Below, piece by piece: positions 53,246 through 62,800 of a stretch of DNA of 64,000 bases (position 1 is its first letter; each line of letters starts with the position of its first letter). Made by a program: the position numbers and the translations under genes. The notes below the pieces were generated by a model. The model was given only the letters and a program-made list of their open reading frames with translations, was not told where the DNA came from and made no database searches. Location of the stretch: NCBI RefSeq assembly GCF_019734195.1, contig NZ_JAASHM010000001.1, forward strand, positions 62,001 to 126,000, given 5' to 3'. The stretch is from Clostridium sp. K13 (GTDB lineage: Bacteria > Bacillota > Clostridia > Clostridiales > Clostridiaceae).

Positions 53246-54586
53246 TTAGTTTAAAGTAGATTTCAATTTTGGTGATTTTAACTTTCCTTTAGCTAAAGAA
53301 ATTAACGTTCCTAAAAATAATCCAATTAAAGCAGGTACAAACCAAGAAAGTCCTTGAGAATAAAGTGGTAGTTTAGATAATAAATTATTTAAAAATTCTA
53401 CATTTAATCCAACTTGCACTAAAGCATCTAAAACACTGATAACTCCTGTAAACAAAATAGTTAGTCCATATATAATTGAATTATCTTTGATATATTTATT
53501 TAAGATTCCAAGAACTATAAGCATTATTGCAACTGGATAAATTGCATTTAATACAGGTACTGAAATAGATAATATTTTATTTAAGCCCATATTAGCTAAA
53601 GTCATACTTGAAAGTGCTAAAATTCCAACCCAACTTTTATAGGAAATTTTTGAAGTTAAAGTACTAAAATATTGACTACAAGAAGTTATAAGACCAACTG
53701 ATGTAGTTAAACAAGCTAAAGTAAATACAACTGCTAGTAAAACTAGACCAGGACCTCCAAAAATATGAGACATTACATTTGTTAAAGTTTCAGCACCATT
53801 TGAAGTAGAGCCATATATACTTCCACTAGTAGCACCAAGATGAGCAAGCATTGAATAAATTACAATTAATAATAATCCTGCAATTGAACCTGCTTTTATT
53901 GATGATGATATTACATATTTTTCATTAGTTATTCCACGAGATTTTATAGCAAGTGAAATTACAATACCAAAGTTTAATGCAGCAATAGTGTCCATAGTTA
54001 AGTATCCTTCCAAGAAACCTTTTAAAAATGGATTAGAAGAATATTCTACGGCAGAATCTCCATAAGATCCTAATGGCTTAAAGAATGAAGATATAAAAAT
54101 TACAGCAATTAAAGTAAGTAGAGCAGGAGTCAATACTTTACCCATTCTATCTACTAATTTCGATGGAGATAAAGCAAGCCAATAAGCTACAGAGAAAAAT
54201 ACTAAAGTAAATAGAAATAGTGCTAAAGTTTTTGATACTCCTTCTGGAAGATAAGGTGATACTGCCATTTCAAAAGGTAAGCTTCCAGCTCTTGGTATTC
54301 CAAGTCCAGGACCAATTGATAAATATATTAAAGCAGTGAAAACTACTGCAAATAACGGATTAACTCTTTTAGATAGATTATATAATCCATCAGATTTAGC
54401 AACAGCAACAACACCTAAGATAGGAAAACCTACTGCTGTTATAAAGAATCCAGCCATAGCAACCCAAGTTGCATTTCCAGCAGACTGTCCTAAAAATGGT
54501 GGGAAGATTAAATTTCCAGCACCAAAGAATAATGAGAAAAGCATTAAGCTTACTAATAATAAATCTTTTTTAGATAAGTTTTTCAT
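53246..54586 (-). CDS. brnQ: Branched-chain amino acid carrier BrnQ
   Basis: A sodium-coupled LIV-II type importer of leucine, isoleucine and valine. It has 446 residues and about twelve membrane segments, with SLFFGAGNLIFPPFLGQ near the N-terminus and LGIPRAGSLPFEMAV later. ATG 54586 has GGGGG just upstream; the longer frame to 54631 has none. The gene is controlled by a T-box leader on the same strand whose specifier reads ATC (Ile), which agrees with the substrate. Confidence 0.95.
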   Translation of the reverse strand: MKNLSKKDLLLVSLMLFSLFFGAGNLIFPPFLGQSAGNATWVAMAGFFITAVGFPILGVVAVAKSDGLYNLSKRVNPLFAVVFTALIYLSIGPGLGIPRAGSLPFEMAVSPYLPEGVSKTLALFLFTLVFFSVAYWLALSPSKLVDRMGKVLTPALLTLIAVIFISSFFKPLGSYGDSAVEYSSNPFLKGFLEGYLTMDTIAALNFGIVISLAIKSRGITNEKYVISSSIKAGSIAGLLLIVIYSMLAHLGATSGSIYGSTSNGAETLTNVMSHIFGGPGLVLLAVVFTLACLTTSVGLITSCSQYFSTLTSKISYKSWVGILALSSMTLANMGLNKILSISVPVLNAIYPVAIMLIVLGILNKYIKDNSIIYGLTILFTGVISVLDALVQVGLNVEFLNNLLSKLPLYSQGLSWFVPALIGLFLGTLISLAKGKLKSPKLKSTLN

Positions 54587-54642
54587 AATTTTTACCCCCA
54601 ATAATTTAATTAATTTTGTTATAAGTAACAATTAGTATGTTT

Positions 54643-54696
54643 TTAATTTGTTTTATACTTCTTTCTTTTAATATCTATATCACTTTCTATACTCAT
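54643..54696 (-). CDS. Putative 17-residue ORF between the T-box and brnQ
   Basis: MSIESDIDIKRKKYKTN, with a run of seven G residues 7 bases upstream of its ATG, among the strongest SD sequences in the window. It lies after the T-box terminator and ends about 57 bases before brnQ. Three of 17 residues are isoleucine. It could be a leader peptide or a small protein. Only the SD supports it. Confidence 0.45.
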   Translation of the reverse strand: MSIESDIDIKRKKYKTN

Positions 54697-54748
54697 GATA
54701 TTACCCCCCCTTTTTATAACAAACTCAATTATGTTAATAAATTTTTAA

Positions 54749-55038
54749 ATAAAAAAATCCGTCCCTTAAAATAAGGGACGGAATTAACCGCGTTACCACC
54801 CTAATTCTATAAAAAATTATAAAAATTCTTTATAGCACTTAGTTACATATCTAACAATATGACTTTCTTTTAACGGTGAAAGACTCCGACACCACTTACT
54901 AAAAAAGAGTTCAGTGATGCTTCTCAGAGATGATTTTCAGTAATATATTGAACATTGGCTTGCAGCAAAATACCAACTCTCTGTGGAACAATTATAGAAC
55001 TTACTTTTTCTCTTCTCAGAATTTATTAACTAAATTGT
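54749..55038 (-). promoter_or_regulatory. T-box leader, isoleucine-specific
   Basis: On the - strand: stem I with the distal GCTGCAAGCC region and GAAA-ATC-ATCTCTGAG, so the specifier is ATC (54932-54934); the T-box core AGGGTGGTAACGCGG (54788-54802); and the terminator TCCGTCCCTTA with TAAGGGACGGA and a T run (54749-54782). Uncharged tRNA-Ile would stabilise the antiterminator and switch brnQ on. Confidence 0.93.
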
Positions 55039-55045
55039 TATATTT

Positions 55046-55074
55046 AGTATATAATTCGAAAATTAATCTGTCAA
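55046..55074 (-). promoter_or_regulatory. Promoter of the T-box/brnQ transcript
   Basis: On the - strand TTGACA (55069-55074), a 17-bp spacer and TATACT (55046-55051). Confidence 0.8.
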
Positions 55075-55169
55075 TAAAAAAATGACAATATTATTATTAA
55101 ATTTATAATAAATATTTACAATAATCACGGCAAATGGCAAAATAATTATATAAATTTAAGTAGAAAGAT

Positions 55170-55919
55170 ATGGAACATATGAATATAAAAATAATAATTG
55201 TAGCAGTAGTAATTTTAATTATTTCACTAAAACTATATAAATCTAAAATAAAAGGTTATATAGGTGAACGGTTAGTAGGTAAAAAACTAAAAAAATTAAA
55301 TAAAAGAGAATATAAAGTAATAAATAATTTACTATTAAAAACAACAAAAGGAAGTACACAAATAGATCATATAGTAATATCAAAGTATGGTATATTTGTT
55401 ATAGAAACAAAGAACTATAAAGGAATAATTAAAGGAAATGAATATGATGACAATTGGAATCAAATACTAATAAATAAAAGTGAAACTTTAAGAAATCCAA
55501 TAAAACAAAATAATGGACATATTAAAGCCTTAAAAGATTTAATTCCAGAATTAAGATGTAAAAATATTAAATCAATAATTTTATTTACTAAAAGAGCTAA
55601 ATTAAAAGTTAACTGTGAAACTAGCGTTACATATTTTAATAAAGTAAATAAAATAATAAAAAAATGCAGGAGTGAAGAATTTACAAAAGAAGATATTGAA
55701 AAAATTTATAATAAACTAAATGAATTGAATGTAAATTCATTCAAGGAAAGAAAAACACATGTTAAAAATGTAAAAAGAAATATTAAACAAGTAAAGAAAA
55801 GTATAAGAAAAAATATATGTCCAAGGTGTGGCGGTAAGCTAAAGAAAAAAAGAGGAAAGTATGGAAAGTTTAAAGGGTGTAAAAACTATCCACAATGTAC
55901 TTTCAAAGTGAATTTATAG
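55170..55919 (+). CDS. NERD domain protein with C-terminal topoisomerase-type zinc ribbon
   Basis: A 249-residue protein: an N-terminal membrane helix (IKIIIVAVVILIISL), a NERD nuclease-related domain (about 28-150) with GYIGERLVGKKL, QIDHIVISKYGIFVIETKNYKG (D and E-x-K as metal residues), a basic linker, and a C-terminal four-cysteine zinc ribbon like those of TopA (CPRCGGKLKKKRGKYGKFKGC). The role is unknown; DNA processing or defence has been suggested for NERD proteins. The SD is weak; ATG 55179 is an alternative start. rnz follows after 17 bases. Confidence 0.85.
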   Translation: MEHMNIKIIIVAVVILIISLKLYKSKIKGYIGERLVGKKLKKLNKREYKVINNLLLKTTKGSTQIDHIVISKYGIFVIETKNYKGIIKGNEYDDNWNQILINKSETLRNPIKQNNGHIKALKDLIPELRCKNIKSIILFTKRAKLKVNCETSVTYFNKVNKIIKKCRSEEFTKEDIEKIYNKLNELNVNSFKERKTHVKNVKRNIKQVKKSIRKNICPRCGGKLKKKRGKYGKFKGCKNYPQCTFKVNL

Positions 55920-55936
55920 AAAGTTGGTGAAAAAAC

Positions 55937-56878
55937 ATGGTTGATTTATGTTTATTAGGTTGCGGTGGGAACATGCCAATGCCTTATAGGAACTTATCAG
56001 CAACTCTTTTAAATTATAAAGGAAGAAAGATTCTTATAGATTGTGGTGAAGGAACTCAAGTTTCCATGAGAATGGTTGGATGGGGATTTAAATCAATAGA
56101 TGTAATTTGTATAACACATTGTCATGGAGACCACATTATTGGATTAACAGGGCTTTTATCAACTATAGCCAATAGTGGAAGAGAAAAACCACTTACAATT
56201 ATAGGACCAGAAGGAATAACAGAAGTAGTAAAAGGGCTTACTGTTATTGCAAGATATCTTACATATGATGTTAAAATAATAGAAAATCCAAAGGAAGTTA
56301 ATTTTAATGTAACTAATGAAAATATTGAAGTTGTAGATACAAATGGACAAATAAAGTTGTCTGTATTAGAAGTAGATCATTCATCACCATGTTTAGGTTA
56401 TAGTTTATATTTTAATCGTGATAGAAAATTTTCTGTAGAAAAGGCAGAAGAAAATAATGTGCCTAAAATTTTATGGAATAAGCTACAAAAAGGGCAGGAT
56501 GAAATAATAACATATGAAGGAAAAGAATATAAAAAGGAAATGCTTGTTGGAGATGAAAGAAGAGGGATAAAGGTAAGTTTAATAACTGATACAAGGCCAT
56601 TAAAGAGTATTGTAAGTTTTATAAATCATAGTGATTTGTTTATTTGTGAAGGAAACTATGGAAGTGATGATGATTTAGATAAAGCAATAAGAAAAAAACA
56701 TATGACATTTAGTGAAGCAGCTACTCTTGCAAAGGAAGGTAATTGTAAGGAACTATTATTAACTCATTTTACTCCAGGTATGCAAGAACCTAAAATTTAT
56801 GAAAATAATGCAAAAGATATTTTTGAAAATACTATAATTGGTGAAGATAGATTAATAAAGAGTCTTAGTTTCTCTTAG
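55937..56878 (+). CDS. rnz: Ribonuclease Z
   Basis: A zinc endonuclease that trims the 3' end of CCA-less tRNA precursors. It has 313 residues, with the N-terminal LLGCGGNMPMPYRNLSA, the metallo-beta-lactamase motif THCHGDHIIGLTGLL (family usual HxHxDH), the exosite region in the middle and LEVDHSSPCLGYSLY and LLTHFTPGM for the other zinc ligands. TTGGTGA lies upstream of the ATG. Its stop codon is inside a terminator stem. Confidence 0.94.
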   Translation: MVDLCLLGCGGNMPMPYRNLSATLLNYKGRKILIDCGEGTQVSMRMVGWGFKSIDVICITHCHGDHIIGLTGLLSTIANSGREKPLTIIGPEGITEVVKGLTVIARYLTYDVKIIENPKEVNFNVTNENIEVVDTNGQIKLSVLEVDHSSPCLGYSLYFNRDRKFSVEKAEENNVPKILWNKLQKGQDEIITYEGKEYKKEMLVGDERRGIKVSLITDTRPLKSIVSFINHSDLFICEGNYGSDDDLDKAIRKKHMTFSEAATLAKEGNCKELLLTHFTPGMQEPKIYENNAKDIFENTIIGEDRLIKSLSFS

Positions 56879-56898
56879 AGGAAAGCTAAGACTTTTTG
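56861..56898 (+). terminator. Terminator overlapping the end of rnz
   Basis: AGTCTTAG (56861-56868) and CTAAGACT (56886-56893), with TTTC/GAAA continuing inward, then T5. The left arm is rnz coding sequence. Confidence 0.8.
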
Positions 56899-57016
56899 AA
56901 ATTAAATATAAAACAACTTTTAAGAAATAGAAAATTTATTAATACTAATGGTTAAGGTAAAATTAGTAATAAAAAGGAATGTTAAACATTATTAAATCAT
57001 AAGAGGAGGAAGACTA

Positions 57017-57115
57017 ATGAATAAAAAATCAATTACTTGGTTAATTACAAGTATAGTAATTGTTATTTTAGTAGTAGTTATTTCATATTTTACCATTGGA
57101 AAGATTTCGATATAA
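57017..57115 (+). CDS. 32-residue single-pass membrane protein
   Basis: MNKKSITWLITS then a hydrophobic helix rich in V and I, ending IGKISI. AGAGGAGGA lies 7 bases before the ATG, a very good SD. Not recognised. It is 87 bases upstream of a coiled-coil gene and may share its transcript. Confidence 0.6.
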   Translation: MNKKSITWLITSIVIVILVVVISYFTIGKISI

Positions 57116-57202
57116 TTAAATGGAGATGGGATAATATGATTTTCTCTAATGATATAGGGGTTAGTTATAAAAGATATTACATAATTAGGGGGAAAGTAAA
57201 AA

Positions 57203-58135
57203 ATGTTAGAAAAGTTAAATAGAAAAATTCAAAAGCTTAAAAATGATGTTACTTTAAAGAAAATATTAGATGAAGAAATATTAAGATTAGAAGAAAAAGT
57301 AAAATTAAATGAGGAAAAGTTATATAGCTTGGAAAGGCAACAGATAAAAGAAAAGAGAGATGTAGATAAGCTTAATAAAATTTCAATATCAAATATTATT
57401 GCCACTTTATTAAATAATAAAGAAGATAAGCTAGAAAAAGAAGAAAAGGAATATTTACTAGCTAAATTGAAATATGATGAATTATTATCTAGTATAAATA
57501 TATTAAAGGAAGATTTAGCAAATGAAAAAAATAGATTGATTTCATTAGGCAATTGTGAAGAAGAATATAATGAATTAATTAAGGAAAAGGTTAATTTTAT
57601 TAAAACATATGGAGATAAAGAGGTTAGAGAAAAGTTATCAAATATAGATAATGAAATTGATGATTTAATAAAAGAAAGTAAGGAAATTGAAGAAGCATAT
57701 TCAGTAGGACGAAGGTTATTAATAGAAGTTAATGAAGCAGAAGAAGAGTTAAGAGGGGCTAAAAATTGGGGGATTTTTGACATTGCTGGAGGAGATCTTA
57801 TATCAACGATAGCAAAGCACAATAAAATTAATAATGCTAATGATAAATTTGAGAAAATAGTACATTTAATAAGCAAGTTCAATAAAGAGCTAGGTGATAT
57901 TAATTTAAATAATGTATCATTTTCTGCAGCTACTATGACTTTAGATTTATTTTTTGACAATATATTCACTGATATTTTAGTGCAAAATAAGATAAATGAT
58001 TTAATTAATAATATGGAATCGTTAAAAAGAAGAGTAGAAAGCATTATGAGAAATTTACAAGAAAGATATGATAATTTAGAAAAAAAGCATGAAAGTCTTA
58101 ATAAAGAGTATAGTTTAGTGATAGAAAAATTATAA
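57203..58135 (+). CDS. Coiled-coil protein of unknown function
   Basis: A 310-residue soluble protein. Residues 1-185 are mostly charged coiled coil, broken at about 50-70 by SISNIIATLLNNKEDK; then comes a conserved-looking glycine-rich segment, GAKNWGIFDIAGGDLISTIAKH (about 190-212), and a further helical region with a final coiled coil (about 265-310). I know of Firmicute hypothetical proteins with a similar central motif, but no function. AGGGGGAAA precedes the ATG. It is convergent with the RelA/SpoT-domain gene, 119 bases away. Confidence 0.8.
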   Translation: MLEKLNRKIQKLKNDVTLKKILDEEILRLEEKVKLNEEKLYSLERQQIKEKRDVDKLNKISISNIIATLLNNKEDKLEKEEKEYLLAKLKYDELLSSINILKEDLANEKNRLISLGNCEEEYNELIKEKVNFIKTYGDKEVREKLSNIDNEIDDLIKESKEIEEAYSVGRRLLIEVNEAEEELRGAKNWGIFDIAGGDLISTIAKHNKINNANDKFEKIVHLISKFNKELGDINLNNVSFSAATMTLDLFFDNIFTDILVQNKINDLINNMESLKRRVESIMRNLQERYDNLEKKHESLNKEYSLVIEKL

Positions 58136-58199
58136 TCTTTAATATTTTTAATTTTAATAGGGTAAGAAAATTTTAAAAATGGAATATTAAATAGAGTGG

Positions 58200-58247
58200 T
58201 AGGACAATACAAAGAGTTATTTTTAGATAAGTTTTTGTATTGTCCTA
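58200..58247. terminator. Stem-loop between convergent genes
   Basis: AGGACAATACAAA (58201-58213) and TTTGTATTGTCCT (58234-58246), a 13-bp perfect stem with a 20-base loop. The T tract is poor on both strands, so termination may be partly Rho-dependent or weak. Confidence 0.55.
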
Positions 58248-58254
58248 TAATATA

Positions 58255-59637
58255 TTATTCTAAAGCTTCTAATATTTCATTGTGCAAGTGCAATAAAATA
58301 GCATCGGAATTTTTTACCCACTGTTCAATAGTGTTTATATTATCATAAATATATTTATAAATATATTCAACAGCATCATTAACTTCTTCAATAGAATATT
58401 CATAAACTATATTTATTTTATCAATAGATACTAGTGTTTTAGCTATTTGAGTCTTAATAGCTTCATCAATTATTAAGAAGTCATTACTAAATCTAGAAAT
58501 TAAAACATCTTTTTGCCTATTTATATATTTTGATTCTGTATAACTAACTTTAAGATAAGATAAGAATTTTTCAAAATCACCTATATTATCTAAAGGCTCT
58601 AGTGTAAATAAAATTCTAAAGAATAAGTTCCAACTAAACTCACTGTTAATTACACTTTCAAAATATTCGCCAATAATTCTTTTAAATGAATCATCATAAA
58701 TAATATTTCTTTCAAAATTTAGATAAGAATTAAAATCTAGTTTTTCATCTGAAATTAAGTTTATCCTATTCAGTGCATTTATTAAAACATTTGTATAATC
58801 ATTATCAGTTGATATATTATTTTTAAAGAACACATATTCTACTATAGTTTCACAAGAATCCTTAAAATTAATACTCATATCAATAGATTCTTTCATTTTT
58901 GTAGAAAACATATCATATATAAATTTTGACACTATTTCCTGAAGGTTTCTTTTATTTGAAGCATTAGTTTTAGATTTTTTTGCTTCAACGTGGTTTAAAA
59001 CAGTTAATAATTGGTTATCTATCATAGTTAAATTATTTTTTATAGAGTTCATAATATCTTTTAAAAATTTATCTTCAATAACATAATTAGAATTTTTATA
59101 TATTATTTGATGCTCAATTTCACTCCAAAACATATTAGTTAAAGATTTAATTTGTAATTCAAAAGGAATTATTAAATTATTATAAGTGAATTTACCATCA
59201 ATTCTATAAATTGTGAATCCATTTTTCTGTTTTTGTGGTTGTTTTCCAGAAAGTTTAAGAAAAATATTATTACTACTATCACTAAAGAAAAAATCATTAT
59301 CTGATTTTTTATTAAAATATTTTTTTAAAAAACGATAAATCTTTTTTTCGTCATCACCAAATCTACATTCAATTCTTATGCCAATAAGATCACTTAATTT
59401 ATATATAAGTTCATTAGCGTTTGGATAACGTTTATAATAATGATTTCTAAGTATTTTTTCACGTAAGCTTTCTATAGATTTAACTCTACAACTAATATTA
59501 GAAAACTCACAATAACTTTCGTCAAGAATGTTAAAAAATGATTTTTCTAAATCCATGGAAGCTTTAATTAATGCTTCATTATTATCTTTTAATTCATTTA
59601 ATGCTATTTCTAAATAATCAAATTCTTTAATATTCAA
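58255..59637 (-). CDS. RelA/SpoT-domain protein with large C-terminal extension
   Basis: The N-terminal 220 residues match the alarmone synthetase fold: VKSIESLREKI, LSDLIGIRIECRF with the metal-binding Asp, and FELQIKSLTNMFWSEIEHQIIYK with the catalytic Glu. In place of the usual G-Y-x-S-x-H motif it has GFTIYRIDG, so the guanine-stacking Tyr is Phe and the His is lost. There is no hydrolase, TGS or ACT domain; residues 220-460 are helical and unrecognised. It may be a (p)ppGpp synthetase, a toxic SAS relative, or an enzyme with changed substrate. Divergent from polC. Confidence 0.82.
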   Translation of the reverse strand: MNIKEFDYLEIALNELKDNNEALIKASMDLEKSFFNILDESYCEFSNISCRVKSIESLREKILRNHYYKRYPNANELIYKLSDLIGIRIECRFGDDEKKIYRFLKKYFNKKSDNDFFFSDSSNNIFLKLSGKQPQKQKNGFTIYRIDGKFTYNNLIIPFELQIKSLTNMFWSEIEHQIIYKNSNYVIEDKFLKDIMNSIKNNLTMIDNQLLTVLNHVEAKKSKTNASNKRNLQEIVSKFIYDMFSTKMKESIDMSINFKDSCETIVEYVFFKNNISTDNDYTNVLINALNRINLISDEKLDFNSYLNFERNIIYDDSFKRIIGEYFESVINSEFSWNLFFRILFTLEPLDNIGDFEKFLSYLKVSYTESKYINRQKDVLISRFSNDFLIIDEAIKTQIAKTLVSIDKINIVYEYSIEEVNDAVEYIYKYIYDNINTIEQWVKNSDAILLHLHNEILEALE

Positions 59638-59735
59638 AGCTACACCTCTGTTTATATACTAATATAATTATCATTATACAAATTAAAATTAAATATAGCT
59701 AGTTTTTACTAATAATTCACAGGCTATTAATAGTA

Positions 59736-59763
59736 TTTCACAAAAATAAATTTATGCTATAAT
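59736..59763 (+). promoter_or_regulatory. Extended -10 promoter for polC
   Basis: TTTCAC (59736-59741), a 16-bp spacer and TGCTATAAT ending at 59763, a perfect -10 with the TGn extension. It lies 38 bases before polC. Confidence 0.65.
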
Positions 59764-59800
59764 GGTGTAGTTGAAAATTTTAAGATATTGGGGGTAAAAG

Positions 59801-62800
59801 ATGAGTGACGATATTATTAAAAAGCTAACCCTTGAGATAAACAAACATGAAAGCTTAGAAGATAAAGAGCTTAAGATAATAAAATTTCAACTTTTAAGAA
59901 AAAGTATGATTTTAAAGGTTGTTTTAAGAGGAAAAGAGAAATTAGCTCATGATGAAGAAGAATTAATTAAAAAAATTATTTGTAAAACTTTAATGATAAG
60001 AATTACTGTAGAAATAGTTTTTTATAGAGATGCTTCAGATATTACATTAGAAGAAGTAATTGAAAATCACTGGATTGAATGTATTTCTGAAACAATAAAA
60101 AAGACACCATTATGTAAAAGTCTTTTATTAAACTGTAGGAAGGAAGTTAATGGGAATAAAGTATCTGTATTTAATGGATATGATAAATTAACAGAACATT
60201 TAAAAGGTAAAAATGGCGAAAAGAGTTTAGAAAATACTGTTGAAGCAATGTTTGGAATAAGCTGTAGATTTGAAATAAAATATGATCCTAGTATGGAAGT
60301 TATAATAGATTATGCAGCAAGAGAAAAGGAAGAAAAAGAGTTACTAAATAAAGCTATGCAAGCTAGAGCTCAAGAAATGAGTAATGCTTCAAGTGGTGGA
60401 AGTAAACCCGTAGAGAAAAAGCCTGTTGAAAAGAAGACATATGAAAAGAGAGAAAATACTTATAAAAGAGAGGCAAAAGCTGAAAATGCTATATATGGAA
60501 GAAATATTTCTATTGAAGCTACTCCAATAAATGAAATAGATGAAAGATCAGGATATGTTGCAGTTTTAGGAGATGTATTCAAAGTTGAAACTATGGAAAC
60601 TAAAACTGGTAAGATAATATTAACATTCTATATTACTGATTATACTAGTTCTATAACAGTTAAGTGCTTCTTAAAGCCTCAAGAGAAAGATGAAGTACTT
60701 GATAATGTTAAAAAAGGTCTTTACTGCAAAGTAAGAGGTGAAGCGGTATATGATACTTATCAAAGAGAAGTAGTTATAATGGGTAGAGATATCTTGAAGA
60801 TGAAGAAGATGGAGAAGATGGATGGAGCTGAGGAAAAAAGAGTAGAGCTTCACTGCCATAGTACTATGAGTGCAATGGATGGTGTTACACCGGTTTCTAA
60901 AATTATAGAAAGAGCAGCAAAGTGGGGTCATCCAGCTATAGCAATTACAGATCATGGTGGAGTTCAAGCATTCCCTGATGCACAAATAGCTGCTAAGAAA
61001 AATAAAATTAAAGTTATTTATGGTGTGGAAGGATATTTAGTAGATGATGGTGTTCCATTAGCCTTAAATGAAAAAGGCCAGAATTTAGATGATACATATG
61101 TTGTATTTGATTTAGAAACAACAGGGTTCTCATCTAAAAATGATAAAATAATAGAAATTGGGGCAGTTAAAATTAAAAATGGTGTTATAGTAGATAACTT
61201 TAGTGAATTTGTTAATCCACGAAGACCTATACCTTATAAGATAATAGAGCTTACGGGTATAAATGATGATATGATAAGAGATGCACAATCTATAGAAGAT
61301 ATATTACCAAGATTTTTAGAATTTATAGGTGATTCAGTTGTAGTAGCACATAATGCAAACTTTGACTGTAGCTTTATATCTAAGAATTGTAATGATTTAG
61401 GACTAAAGTTTTCACCAACTATAGTTGATACAGTTCCGCTTTGTAGATTTTTATATCCAGAATTAAAGTCTGTAAAATTAAACCTTGTTGCAAAATATTT
61501 AGGAATTAAGCTTGATAGTCATCATAGAGCTGTAGATGATGCTAAAGCAACAGCAGATATTTTAGTAGAATGCTTTAAGAAGATAAAAGAAGAGTTAGAA
61601 ATAGAAACTTTAGAAGAATTAAATAAAGTATTCTTAGAAAAGGTTGATATTAAAAAGCTACCAACTTATCACATAATAATTTTAGCAAAAACTCAAGCTG
61701 GAATTAGAAATTTATATAAGCTTGTATCAGAGGCACATATAGATAATTTCTTTAGAAGACCAAGAACTAAAAGATCTAGACTTATGGAGATGAGGGAAGG
61801 TCTTATAATTGGAGGAGCTTGTGAAGCTGGGGAAATATATAGATCAGTAGTTGGTGGAAAAAGTGATGAAGAGATAAAAGAAGTAATGAGCTTTTATGAT
61901 TATGTAGAAATTCAGCCTATAGCAAATAATGCTTATATGATTGAAAAAGGTTCAGTAAAGGATGAGGATGAACTTAAAGATATAAATAGAAAAATTTATG
62001 ATTTAGCAAGAGAAATTAATAAGCCAACTGTAGCAACTTGCGATGTACATTTCTTAGATCCACATGATGAGGCTTTTAGAAGAATAATTATGGCTGGCCA
62101 AGGATTTGGTGATGCAGATAATCAACCTCCGCTGTATTTAAGAACTACAGAGGAAATGCTAAAGGAATTTGCTTATTTAGGAAGTGAAGTTGCTAAGGAA
62201 GTAGTTATTAAAAATCCACAAGCAATAGCAAATTCAGTAGAAGAAAACTTAAAACCAATTCCTGATGAAACTTATCCTCCTAAAATTGAGGGAGCAGATG
62301 ATGATATTAGAAATATGACAATGAATAAGGTACACTCCATTTATGGTGATCCTCTTCCAGAGGTAGTACAAAAAAGACTAGATAAAGAATTAAACTCTAT
62401 TATAAACAATGGATATGCTGTACTTTATCTAATTGCACAAAAGCTAGTTGCAAAATCTTATTCAGATGGATATTTAGTTGGTTCAAGAGGATCTGTTGGA
62501 TCATCCTTCGTTGCAACAATGTCAGATATAACAGAGGTTAATGGATTACCACCTCATTATGTTTGTCCTAAGTGCAAAAAGTCTCATTTCTTCTTAGATG
62601 GTTCCGTAAGTTCAGGGGCCGATTTAGAAGATAAGGATTGTCCAGATTGTGGAGTACCATATATAAAAGATGGGCATGATATTCCTTTCGAAACTTTCTT
62701 AGGCTTTGAAGGAGATAAAGAACCGGATATAGATTTAAACTTCTCTGGAGATAACCAAGGTGATATTCATAAATATACAGAGGTTTTATTCGGGAAAGGA

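Noticed and set aside
57037-57222. A 61-codon frame between rnz and the coiled-coil gene
   Set aside because: It overlaps the better supported 32-residue ORF in another frame and runs into the next gene; the product is aromatic-rich and unlike a protein.
57229-58212. A 327-codon open frame on the - strand across the coiled-coil gene
   Set aside because: It is the reverse shadow of a lysine/glutamate-rich A/T coding region, giving a serine/leucine/phenylalanine-rich product with no SD; the + strand frame has a strong SD.
39525-59800. Prophage or integrative element
   Set aside because: No integrase, transposase, phage structural gene, tRNA border or flanking direct repeats could be seen.
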